Below, piece by piece: positions 35,254-45,284 of a stretch of 64,000 bases of DNA (the first letter of the stretch is position 1; each line of letters starts with the position of its first letter). This stretch comes from Pilaira anomala (Eukaryota > Mucoromycota > Mucoromycetes > Mucorales > Mucoraceae), in the NCBI GenBank assembly GCA_025716855.1, contig JAIXMQ010000019.1, positions 399,001 to 463,000 of the forward strand, written 5' to 3'. The notes below the pieces were generated by a model. It saw nothing but the letters and a program-made list of their open reading frames with translations, was not told the origin of the DNA and ran no database searches. Both the position numbers and the translations under genes were made by a program.

Positions 35254-36337
35254 ATGGAACCCGTATCACCTCGTACTCTCACTATATTCGACCAAATCTC
35301 CAAGAGTACTGTCACAAGTTACTTACTAGGTAGAAAATTGACATCGATTGAATTTTTTTAAACATTGTCACGAGTTACTAACATAATTCAATATATATAT
35401 ATATATATAAGACTACGTAACTAAAGAATTTGAATCTATCATCCCTTGTCCGTCCGTAAATTATCAACAAAATGATACCTATTCAAATAATAAGCGTCTA
35501 AGAAGTAATAGTAATGATTGCAATGATACTCGTTCTAAGTCCACAAGAACACAAGTCAATTCTGCTTCTGGTTTACCGTCCCCGCCTTTATCTTCACCCG
35601 ATTCACAACAGTTAGGCAACACATACTATCAACCTCCAACCAACAAAGTAAACCGACCTCCTACCCCACCTCTATCAAGCCGTGCTATACCACTTCGGTT
35701 CTATATTGAATCTGTAGTCCAAAAATCTCGTATTGACGCTGGTACTCTAATAACCTCTCTTTCATATGCCCGACGATTAAGGTCCAAATTATCAAGTACT
35801 TCCAGAGGTATACATATATATATATATATATATATATTTGTTTTTTTAGACTAAAATTTCTTTTATTAGGGATGGAATGTACACATCATAGAATATTTAT
35901 AGCGACATTAATTATTGCCTCCAAATATATCCATGATTCTGCACTCAAAAATAAATATTGGGTTGGTTATGCTCAAATCTTTTCGCCTTCTGAAATCAAT
36001 TTAATGGAGAAGCAATTATTACAATTATTGGTAAGTATTTTATTATTCAAGCAATTTACTTGTAAAATTCATGTGCTAAAAAAAAAAAAATTTTTTTTTC
36101 TTATAAAAAAAAAGGACTATAATTTGGAAATCAAATCAGTAGACTATAACCTTATCATCAATGATGTAGTGAAACTTTATTTGTTGAATAATAATCAACA
36201 ATCAAAAGTAATAGAACAAAAAAAGCCACAAGACGTTTCAAATTGTTCCTTTGAAGTTGTCGATCATAATACTACTGTACCTAAACCAACATTATTAAGT
36301 CGATTAAAAGCGACTACCTCTATATTAACAAGCCTTT

Positions 36338-36339
<2 letters not shown>
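35254..36339 (+). CDS. Pho85-type (PCL) cyclin
   Basis: Four exons (35254-35329, 35412-35807, 35870-36030, 36115-36339) give 285 residues in frame. The region of about 125-215 is a cyclin box: FYIESVVQKSRIDAGTLITS, then LSYARRLRSKL, HHRIFIATLIIASKYIHD, NKYWVGYAQIF and EINLMEKQLLQLLDYNLEI. This pattern (tyrosine-rich entry, KY.hD, W..I, N.mE...L..L.y.l.i) is that of PCL/Pho80-like cyclins that activate the Pho85 kinase and link nutrient state and cell cycle. A Pro/Ser-rich N-terminal segment contains repeated PPTPP/SPPLSSP motifs, possible proline-directed phosphosites. The exact PCL subtype cannot be set. Confidence 0.88.
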
Positions 36340-36375
<36 letters not shown>

Positions 36376-36684
36376 AAACAAATTAACTACTACCCTTTTT
36401 CATTTTTTTGTATATATAATATCATTTTTTTTTCTTTTTTTTTTTTTTTGCAAAACCATTTTCGGCTCAAAATAAAAAAGTCTAATCATTTGTTTTACGT
36501 CATTTTCAGCCATTTTTTTTTTTTTTTACAATAGACTTTTTTTTTTTTTTTTTTTAATTTATGTGCAATATATACTAACTAAATCAAACTAGTATCCTAA
36601 AAAGGCATTATTCAATTATATTGATAAGAAGTAATAAATAGGACTTTGGGGGGGTAATAAAAGTAGAAGGTAATAATAAAATCA
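36340..36684. other. Short convergent intergenic region
   Basis: 345 bases between the stops of the cyclin and forkhead genes, dominated by T runs on the plus strand. No gene. Confidence 0.7.
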
Positions 36685-37842
36685 TCAGAAAAAGCTTGTA
36701 GTATCAAAGATGAAATCCGAGTATAATAATTCAACGTTACTGTTGTTAAATTGAGGTATATTATCTAAGCTTGGCCAGTATAAAGAAGTAGTAGCAAACA
36801 AACTTTGATCAATGATTGAAGAAGGTGTTGCTATGTTATCAAAACAAACGGCGCTTGAATGATCCTGTTGCTGGGCTGTAATAAAGGAATGATTGCCTGA
36901 TGCTGTTGCTACCGATACCGATGTCGCCGCTGCCGCCACTGCCGCCGCTGCTGCTGCTGCCGCCGCATTCTCTTCTTCTAATAGTGTCATTATTTCCGTT
37001 TTAGAGGAGGATAACAACAATTCTCCAACATCAACACCGCTATCACAATCTGAATCATTACGGTATTCAATTTCGGCGGGTTGCTGGTATTTCTTTTCCG
37101 GTTTTTTTTTCTTTTTGATGGGCTTGTTGGTAGTAGTAGTAGTAGTAGTAGGGCTCATACGGAACATGGTAAACAAATGAGAGCTCTTCTTCTTCTGATT
37201 AGGTTCTTCCACTATCAAGGCTTTATTTGTTCCTGTTATTGATACCTTATTTCCATAATAATGACGCGAGCTACTATTACTTCCTAATCCGCGCTTAACT
37301 AAATTATTGATAAAGTGTTGTTCATATCCAGGTAATATCGTCCAAAAGCTACCCTTTCCGGAAGGTGAAGTAGAAGTACGATCTAATTTACAAAATGCCT
37401 TTTGAAGTGATAGATTATGTCGAATTGAGTTCTGTTGTATAAAAAAAAAAAAAGAACGGTTGTATATTAGTAAAAAAAAAAAAAAATAAACATAATGTAT
37501 TTTTTTTTTTTTTACCTGCCATCTACGGTCACTCATAGAATAACAAGGGTAGTATTCCGAGATCCATTCGTAAATTTCATAGAGAGTTAATTTGCGGCGT
37601 TTGCTTGAGAGTATAGCGTGAGCGATCAAAGTAGCGTAGGAGAAAGGTGGTTTTTCATCGAGTTTGACAGGTGTCCATGCAGGTTTAATGTGTATGGCAC
37701 CTGTAGGAACTTGTTTTATAAACTCTTCTGTTTGAGCCTGTTGTGTCTGTGGTCCGTCCTCAATAAATGCATATGATTGAATAATACCGGACCCTTTATT
37801 TGTTTGGCTTTCGTCTATAATGACGTTTGGTTGATTTGACAT
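36685..37842 (-). CDS. Forkhead transcription factor
   Basis: Two exons (37842-37516 and 37431-36685) give 357 residues. The forkhead domain spans about residues 67-155: KPPFSYATLIAHAILSSK, then LTLYEIYEWISEYYP, DRRWQ, NSIRHNLSLQKAFCKL (recognition helix) and GKGSFWTILPGYE. It is followed by basic stretches (KKKK), a Thr run and a polyalanine tract, with no other known domain, so a sequence-specific nuclear regulator of the Fkh/Sep1 kind is likely. The 84-nt intron falls between RRWQ and NSIRH; its length is a multiple of three and it has no stop. The ATG at 37842 is preferred over 37878 because the extra 12 residues come from a CT-rich leader. Confidence 0.93.
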   Translation of the reverse strand: MSNQPNVIIDESQTNKGSGIIQSYAFIEDGPQTQQAQTEEFIKQVPTGAIHIKPAWTPVKLDEKPPFSYATLIAHAILSSKRRKLTLYEIYEWISEYYPCYSMSDRRWQVKKKKIHYVYFFFFLLIYNRSFFFFIQQNSIRHNLSLQKAFCKLDRTSTSPSGKGSFWTILPGYEQHFINNLVKRGLGSNSSSRHYYGNKVSITGTNKALIVEEPNQKKKSSHLFTMFRMSPTTTTTTTNKPIKKKKKPEKKYQQPAEIEYRNDSDCDSGVDVGELLLSSSKTEIMTLLEEENAAAAAAAAAVAAAATSVSVATASGNHSFITAQQQDHSSAVCFDNIATPSSIIDQSLFATTSLYWPSLDNIPQFNNSNVELLYSDFIFDTTSFF

Positions 37843-40257
37843 TTGAGAGAGAGAGAGAGAGTAAAAGAAAGAAAGCACTATAATCTAATGGGAGAATATC
37901 AAAAAAAGAAAAAACCCAAGAAACTCTTTATATATCCCTAATTTGAATTATTTTCTTCATACAAGGTTACACACATGGACCTACTACATCATCCTTCGTT
38001 TTTTTTTTTTTTTTTTTTTTTTTTCAGAAACTTGTTCCGTTTTAAACATTTCTATAAAATGTTCAATTCCATTTATTTATAATATTTTTTTCATATTCTA
38101 TTTTAGTGAAAATTCATACTTTGTGCATTGAATAATTAAAAATAGTTATTGTCAGGTCAAGATGACACGTGTAATCTAAACATATTTCCCCTCCCCCCCC
38201 ATCAACTTATATTTAAACGAAAAATGCATAATTCAGTTATGTAGCTCCAAATGTGCTGTTTGTGGTAGTACGATTTTTTTTTTTTTTTGACATCCAAATG
38301 ATGTATTTATGTGCCATGTCTGTGTGTTTGTGCAACGCACATATTTCGCTATTGCTTTTAGCATGCTTTTTTTTTTCTTTTACATTCCCAATGATCTATA
38401 AAACTTGAAAATAATCTAAAAGGCATATTTTTTTACTTATACTGATAGAAGGAAGTTACGTGTCCGGAATAACGTTATTATTATTTTTTTTTTATAAGTT
38501 TTCATCTGCTCTTTTGACCAAAAAGTCAAAATCATGTATTACACATGCATATATATACTCATATTATTTTGTAAAAGGATTTTAGTGAATAACCTTTCTT
38601 CTTTATTCACTTGATAAATTCTTGGAACTGTCACTTTTGATGGTGTCATTATACGTGCATCGGCGCTTTACCAAAAAGAATCCTGTAAAGAAAAAAAAAA
38701 AAAAAAAAAAAAAAGACCGCATTTTTTTACGGGACAAACATGCGGAAGAACAACAGAGTTTCCCGAAAAAAAATATATAGAATAATCCAGTGTTTTTCAT
38801 TTATTAGGTGTTTTTCAAAAAATACCTTTAATTGATAACAGGACGATTAGGCTAAATTATTATCAATATTTTCTGTTGTATATTTAACAAGAGATGTCTA
38901 TTTACTTTTTTTCAGAATTTTTTTTTTTTTTTTTTTTTTTGAAAATGACGAATGGAAAAAGTGGATTTCTCAGAAAAGCAGCTCTCAAATGTGATTTATA
39001 ACCCTTGTATATATATATATATATATCCCAAAGGCAAAAAGATCACTTACTCGACGTATATTTTAAGTAATATACAAGTCAAATACATACAAATTGTCAT
39101 GATTTTCCTTTTTTTTTTTTTATCAACCAGTAACGCCGTTGAAGTAATCATGACAGTAGTAAAGATATTAGTTTTTCAATAAGAAGTAACTTCTTCTTAA
39201 ACGTTCATTATAATGTCTTAAATATGAATTATTAATAGATGCTTTTTTTTTTTTAGAGCAAAAAAAAAAAAAAAAAGGTGTTACAAATATTTTTTTTAAA
39301 AAAAAAAAAGGATTACTTATTTTACAACACGAGAGAGAGAGAGAGAGAGCAAAGAGCTGAACTCCGAAAGCTCCCTCAAATGTTTTATTTCCTGAACAGG
39401 TCTTTGAAGTAAAAAGGCGATTACATTATTCGGTTCCAACAAGTCATCAATGAGAAAAACCATGTTTTTTTTTATGAAGACTCGATTAGAGAGAAGCACG
39501 TCTTCTTTATTCCCGAGTCTATTATCATACACGCACTACATTTTACAAGACTTCAAAACTATAGAAGTTAACTTTTGTTATTGTTTTCGATATCAGTAAT
39601 TGATAATATAAATGTTAATAACTAAGTAAAAAACGTAGGGGGGGGGGGGTTTGAAAGTTGAAACACTATTTTTGTGTGTGTGTGTGCAAGTATCACTTGA
39701 ACACCTTCATGTACGCGTCTTTCTTTTTTTTAAAAACATTATTTTTCAGTTTTTGTAACTTAAAAAAAACGTAAAGGTGTTGTTTCATACTGGATAAATG
39801 ATCTTTTTATTAATAATGAGATCTCCAAACTACTTTCTCGGTATATCATTTTAGGACAGTTATGATAAGCATTATCCAATTTGCTGAAAATCTGTAAGAA
39901 ACGCTCCTTAATGCACTTATGACCAACAATCAATAGGGAATCTCTACATATTTGGACTGATTTTACAAAAAAAAAAAAAAAAAGCCTCATAGAAGATATA
40001 AGTACACTAAGATAGTTAAGTTGACATTATGAACCTTTCAATTAAATAAATAAATGTATATATATATTATTCACCATTTGCTATTAACTAAACCAATATA
40101 GCAATCGTAAAATTTTTTACAGTTAATTTGAGTTATCAATCTTTGATTTTAAACTGATACGATTTATCAATATAGACTTTATAATAATAATAATAATGCT
40201 AATATATCTTCAATATGATCAATATATTTATCATAAGTTTGGAAATGTTACTTATGA
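37843..40257. other. Long AT-rich intergenic region
   Basis: No gene supported. It contains many T and A runs, an (AT)n tract at about 39008-39027, a GA tract at about 39332-39350, a G run at 39639-39650 and a (GT)n tract at about 39672-39686. It includes the forkhead promoter. Confidence 0.55.
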
Positions 40258-40329
40258 TGCCTCACCAAAGTCGACTTTGGCGAGGCATAGAAAAACTTTG
40301 GCGAGGCACGAAGGGACTTTGGTGAGGCA
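40258..40329. repeat. Three 21-bp-phased repeats with an inverted copy
   Basis: ACTTTGGCGAGGCA occurs at 40274-40287, 40295-40308 and (one change, GGTGAGG) 40316-40329, exactly 21 bases apart with variable 7-base spacers. An inverted copy, TGCCTCACCAAAGT, at 40258-40271 pairs with the first across a 2-base loop, forming a 14-bp stem with one G-T/C-A type mismatch. It is GC-rich in an AT-rich gap. Confidence 0.85.
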
Positions 40330-40398
40330 CATGATGTTCACTGTGTTTTCTGAGGATGTGAGATGATGGACGATTCTTAAAATAAAATATATGCTCTG

Positions 40399-40566
40399 CG
40401 AAAATAAAAAAATATATATAACAAAGGTTAAATAATCAGACTGCAAAAAATAAACTAATAAACTTTATGTTAAAAGATCTTATATAGTATGTATATAATA
40501 AAAAATAGTAAATTAAATAGGTGTGTTGCATGAATATAGCGAAATCTGACCTAGAGGTTTCGACCA
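40399..40566 (+). repeat. Dispersed repeat, copy A
   Basis: Aligns by eye to 53363-53527 over most of its length, sharing ACAAAGGTTAAATAATCAGA, AAACTTTAT, the block around GCATGAATA and TGACCTAG followed by GACCAT. The similarity is moderate with small indels. Part of an unrecognised mobile or multicopy sequence. Confidence 0.75.
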
Positions 40567-40731
40567 TGGATAAATTTTTAGTTCCTGAAGACTATTTAAC
40601 AAAAAAAGTAATGTGGGCTGGGCTGCTGTACCTAATAAAGAGATTTAGGTACATGTTCAGTATAAATACGATGATGTGGTTTACATTAATAAGTTGTCAT
40701 ATAAGGAAAGTTGCAGTAACAAGAGTTTGTT

Positions 40732-40890
40732 TGAAGTTAGAGAATGAGGGGGTAATGAAGTTATAGAGAATAGGGGGGTGTGAAGTTAGAGAAATAAGTG
40801 TGAAGTTAGAGAAATAAGTGTGTAGTTAGAGAAAATAAATGTGAAGTTATGGAGAAAAAAAAAAAAAAAGGTGTTGAAGTTAGGGAATAC
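40732..40890 (+). repeat. Minisatellite of about 20-bp units (GTGAAGTTAGAGAAATAA)
   Basis: Around seven imperfect copies built on GAAGTTAGAGAAATAAGTGT, some with G-runs inserted. The best two are identical at 40779-40818. It ends in an A run and one more partial unit at 40875. Confidence 0.8.
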
Positions 40891-41307
40891 TACTGAGTTA
40901 TAGATGTGATGTGATGGTTATACAGATATCCACCTTTTCTTCCAAGTCTGTTCATTTTTCTTGATAGAACCTCCTGTCTGGATATACAGCGTTTGTATAA
41001 TCTAATAAGAGAAGACGGTATATTTACAGAAAAGATTCATGTTTTGAAATAAACGACAATCAACCTGTTTGTGATTGATTTATGTGTAGCGTGCGAAGAG
41101 GAGAAAAAAAGAAGCCAACCACACAAATCATGTGATATTATCTTAACACATTCTGGCATAATTTTTTTTTTTTTATTTATTTTAGATTTGTGTATATATT
41201 TTTTTTTTTTAAAGATAGATTACAAATATTTATAGAGAGAGAGAGAGAGAGGAAAAGAGAGAAATCGAGTTAAACAAAAAGAAATTTATGTATATATATA
41301 TATGAAC
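40891..41307. other. Intergenic, 3' flank of prohibitin gene
   Basis: No gene. T runs near 41160-41210, a GA tract at 41237-41251 and an (AT)n tract near 41291-41301 precede the prohibitin stop codon. Confidence 0.6.
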
Positions 41308-42505
41308 TTAATCGACTAAAGTAGGAGAGACATGAGCGGCAGCAACAGGAGCAGCAGCTTGTTGTTGAGATTGTTGTCTGACAGGAGTGTTTACATTAAG
41401 CAACAAAGTATCAGAATCAAGCATGACCTTGTTACCGGAACGAGCAATGACAGAAGCAATTTCACGAGCAGCCTCAATTCGCTTCAATTCCAAGAAACCA
41501 GGCTTATTCTCAATTGCTTCACCGATCAAGGTAGCAGATTGAGCCTCACCTTGAGCGCGAACAATAATGGATTGCTTCTCTTGACGAGCTTTATCGACAA
41601 TGAAAGCAGCACGTTGAGCATCTTGTTGAGAAATTTGCTTGGCTTCAACGGCGGCTTCGAAAACAGGTGAAAATCCAACATGGGTGATGGAGACATCATC
41701 TAAAATAATATTGAATCTTAAGGCACGACGGACCAAGTTATCACGAACAAGACGAGATACACGTTCACGTTGTGTGATCAATTGAGAGGCAGTGAATTGA
41801 GCAACGACTGACTTCAAAACTTCGTTCACAATAGAAGGTAAAATACGTTCATCGTAATCTTGACCGAGTGTACGGTAAACTGTAGCAAGATCATCGGGAC
41901 GAGGCTTTGAAAGTACACGACAAGTAATGTTAACCATTTGCAAATCTAAATGTTTAAGAGTTTTTTTTTTTTTTTTTTAGTTTTCACACATTCCTTAAAT
42001 GACATTACAAAACACACACAATATATATATATACACATAAAAAAAAAAAAATTTCCTCATATGCATACATATGTATGTAAAGCAACTCTTTTTTAAAATA
42101 AACTCTTTTTTTTTTTTTTTTTTTAGTTACCTTTGGTACCAGTCAAAGAAGCAACGTTACGAGGCTTTGCACGAACATCATAGATAATAGGAGTTTCGAA
42201 CCAGGGGATCATGAAATGAGTACCTTCGTTATATACAGTGTTTTGAACACCAAAAAGACGAGTATACTTGATAGCTCTGTGACCACCATCGACTATTTGA
42301 AGAAATACATGTGTATAAGTTTCTAAAATCTGTCAAAAAAAAAACAAAAAAAAAAAAACTTACCGTTGAAAAGAGAAGCGTTGACACCATAACCTAAAGC
42401 ACCTAAAACAGTAATGGCACCAGCGGCGGCACCAATACCTTTACCGGAACCTTGAGGGAAAATACCTCCTAATCTTTGGGCTGCTTGCTTAGCTTGTTGA
42501 GCCAT
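41308..42505 (-). CDS. PHB2: Prohibitin-2
   Basis: Three exons (42505-42364, 42292-42131, 41945-41308) give 313 residues in frame. Prohibitins form ring complexes in the mitochondrial inner membrane, acting as a chaperone and scaffold. The N-terminus [19 protein letters not shown] precedes a hydrophobic anchor ([17 protein letters not shown]). The PHB/SPFH domain follows: [36 protein letters not shown]-like segment, [25 protein letters not shown], then a coiled coil with [15 protein letters not shown] and RAQGEAQSA. The longer N-terminus and the HFMIPWFE and [15 protein letters not shown] motifs fit PHB2 rather than PHB1. It is divergent from translin. Confidence 0.95.
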
Positions 42506-42744
42506 TTTTTACTTTAAATAATTTTAAAAAAAAAAAAAAATAAGAAAGGAAAATAAAAAAAAAAAAGAGAGAGAGAGGAAAAATTTACGTGGCCCTGCTT
42601 ATTCCCCAGAAGACAACGTCCCCTTGACGTTGCGAGTATCCAATGATATTCAAAACCTGTGTTTGAAATTATTTGGCCTTTTTTTTTTCTGCCCACTTTA
42701 ATACCAAGAACTTATGCGATTTTTTTTTTTTTCTTTAGTTAAAT
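42506..42744. promoter_or_regulatory. Divergent promoter between PHB2 and translin
   Basis: 239 bases between the two ATGs on opposite strands. It has A and T runs on either side and a more GC-rich centre (about 42590-42640) with CCCCTTGACGTTG, containing a CRE-like TGACGT. Such a shared element could serve both genes; that is inference. Confidence 0.45.
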
Positions 42745-43832
42745 ATGGATCTTAATTTTTTCAGTAATTTACAAAGCTCTCTTGAGCAAGAAACGAACAG
42801 AAAAGATGTAAGAAGGGTGTTTCAATACGGACAAAAGGGGGGGGGGTTTACAATAAAAGTAACTAAAACCTATTTTTTTTTTTTATATATATTTAAAAAG
42901 GAAATTCGTTCTACTGTCAAAGAACTTGATAGAGCTTGTAGAAAACAAAACGCGATAATAAACCAAATTCATGCTAACCCTACAGGACCTGGTAAGAGAA
43001 AGTAAAAACGCGTAAAAAAAAAATATATATATATTATTGAAAAAAAAAAAGTAACACACTACTGTAGTCCCTTCAGTTGATTTTGAAGAGATTAAGCAAA
43101 CGTTACAATCACTTGCAGCGTTGATTCCTGACAATGAGTTTTACAAGTATAACGATTTGTGGTCAAGATCAACACAACAGGCTGTATTTTTGATTATTTT
43201 TCAATCTTATTTACAAAAAGGCGAAATTATTAATATTATACCTGTTGTTGAAGAAACTCTTGGTGGTAAAGAAAAGAAGAAAAGAAGAAGAAGAAAAAAA
43301 AAAAAAAACTCACATCAAAATTAGTTAAAGTAGATATTCAAAACAATTTAAATGAGTTCCATATTCAACTGGAAGATATTTTACACGCTTATATTTCGCT
43401 TATCAGTGAATTGGTAAAATTTTCATATCAAAGTTTTCCAATTGTATGCATGTGATTGATTCTCCTCTTATTTTTTAATAATTAAGTCAAGATTATCAGT
43501 GAATTCAGTTACAGTGGGAGATTATGAAAGACCTTTGATTATTTCTAAACATGTTAAAGATCTTAGTGCAGGATTTCAAATTTTAAATTTGAAAAATGAC
43601 ATGTTGCGTAAAAGGTAAAAAAATTTGTTTACAAAATGTGAGGAATGTTATATTTACATGTAATGCAAAATTTGACAGATTTGATGGCATCAAATATGAT
43701 GTTAAAAAGATTGAAGAAGTAGTTTATGATATCACTTTACGTGGATTGCATCATCAAGCGAATAGAAAAAGATCTTTGGATGAAGAAGAAATGAAGAAGG
43801 ATGACGCATCTAAAATGAAAAAGACAGAATAA
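42745..43832 (+). CDS. TSN: Translin
   Basis: Six exons (42745-42807, 42901-42991, 43068-43265, 43325-43413, 43487-43614, 43679-43832) give 240 residues in frame, against 228 in human translin. It is a helical RNA- and ssDNA-binding protein that forms the C3PO nuclease with TRAX. Conserved segments: EIRSTVKELDRACRKQNAII near the N-terminus, FYKYNDLWSRSTQQAVFLI, LHAYISLISELSRLSVNSVT, GDYERPLIIS, GFQILNLKNDMLRKRFDGIK and KYDVKKIEEVVYDITLRG. The C-terminus is an added Lys/Asp/Glu-rich tail. TRAX is not in this window. Confidence 0.95.
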
Positions 43833-44718
43833 ATCTATCCGCGTTTTTATGAAAAGATGATACAGAATGATTCTATTATTTCTATTATTATTTAAAAAAG
43901 AAAAAAAGGGATGTGCGCGATTATAAACAACTAAATTGAGAAAGGTGTGGCCAACTATTTATAAATTTTGCTGGTTAAAAGACATGTGTAATAATCTCTA
44001 ATAGAAAAGAGTTATTACCATATTCGCTCACGTGGTTCCTTTTTCTAAGTTTTTCTAACTTCAGCGAATGGGGTATGAATCTCTATTTTATTAAAGAAAG
44101 ATGGATCACAAAAAAAAAAAAAAAAAAACTTTTTGTAAAATGATACTTAACTCCTCCCACTAAATATGCTAACTTGCAAAATAGTGTACATACGTACGGT
44201 CTAAAATGGTATAGATTACTTTTTATTGTTTTCCGTCATTTTAACAACATATTTATCTTTCAATCCATTTGTACTGGAAAAATCAGATAGTTTGTCAGAA
44301 ATGACTACGTTGTACAATATTGTAAAACAGAATGTTTTGCCGAATTATTTAAACAAATAGAAAGGGGAAAGTTCACTCAAATTAACTTTTTTTTTTTTTT
44401 TTTTTTTTTTTTTACCTGTGCAACCCAAAAAGGTTTTTTGATCGGTAAAAGAAAATCACACACATTGTCACCCATGTAAAGAGTCGTTTTCACTTATTAA
44501 GGCAATTTTTCTTTAAAGTTCAATTACAGCTCTTTTTTTTTTTTTTTTTTTACACAGAACAATAAAAAGGTTTTTATATAAATCTTTATCTTCTTTTTCC
44601 GTTTTTCTACTCTTTCTATATATATATATATCTTATTTAATTTAATTTTTTTTTCTTTAATCATCCTGGTAGACGAAAAAAAAAAAAAAAAAAAAACAAA
44701 AAACAAACAAATCAATAA
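43833..44718. other. Intergenic region, promoter of the MHYT gene
   Basis: No gene. T runs at about 44387-44413 and 44533-44551, an (AT)n tract at about 44620-44630, and an A-rich leader just before the ATG at 44719. Confidence 0.6.
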
Positions 44719-45252
44719 ATGGAATACGTAGCAGAAGTAGCAGGACAACATTATAATGGTGGTATTATCGTTTGCAGTTATATCGTATCAGTCATTGGAG
44801 CCCAAACCACATTAGAATTATTAAATAGAAGAACACATATCAGCGGTTTATACAATTGGTAAAAAAAAAAAAAAAAAAAAAACGAAAAACGATTTTTTTT
44901 TTGAAATAAACTCAAACGTAATATATAAAAAAATACAGGTTTTTGTTAACAGCAGCTGCATTTGTGATGGGCTCAGTTAGTATATGGTCGATGCATTTCA
45001 TAGGAAATAATAGTCTAATGTTGACCGTACACGGCGTTCAATATCAATTAGCTTATGGCGCTGGATACACTTTTGCAAGTTTAGTAGTCGTGATTGCTTG
45101 TATGTTTATCGCTTTCATTTTCGTTGGTATCACAGAAGATGTTAAAATCACAAGAATCGCTCCAAGCGGAATGTTCGCCGGGGTAAAAAAAAATAAAGAA
45201 AGAAAGAAAGAAAAAAGAAAAAGAGATCAACAAAAAATTTATTCACACCTCC

Positions 45253-45284
<32 letters not shown>

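Noticed and set aside
40274..40329. CRISPR-like array of three short repeats
   Set aside because: Repeats are 14 bp with 7-bp spacers, far too short, and this is a eukaryotic nuclear genome.
44524..44751. Lys-rich minus-strand ORF upstream of the MHYT gene
   Set aside because: Derived from T/A runs in the MHYT promoter.
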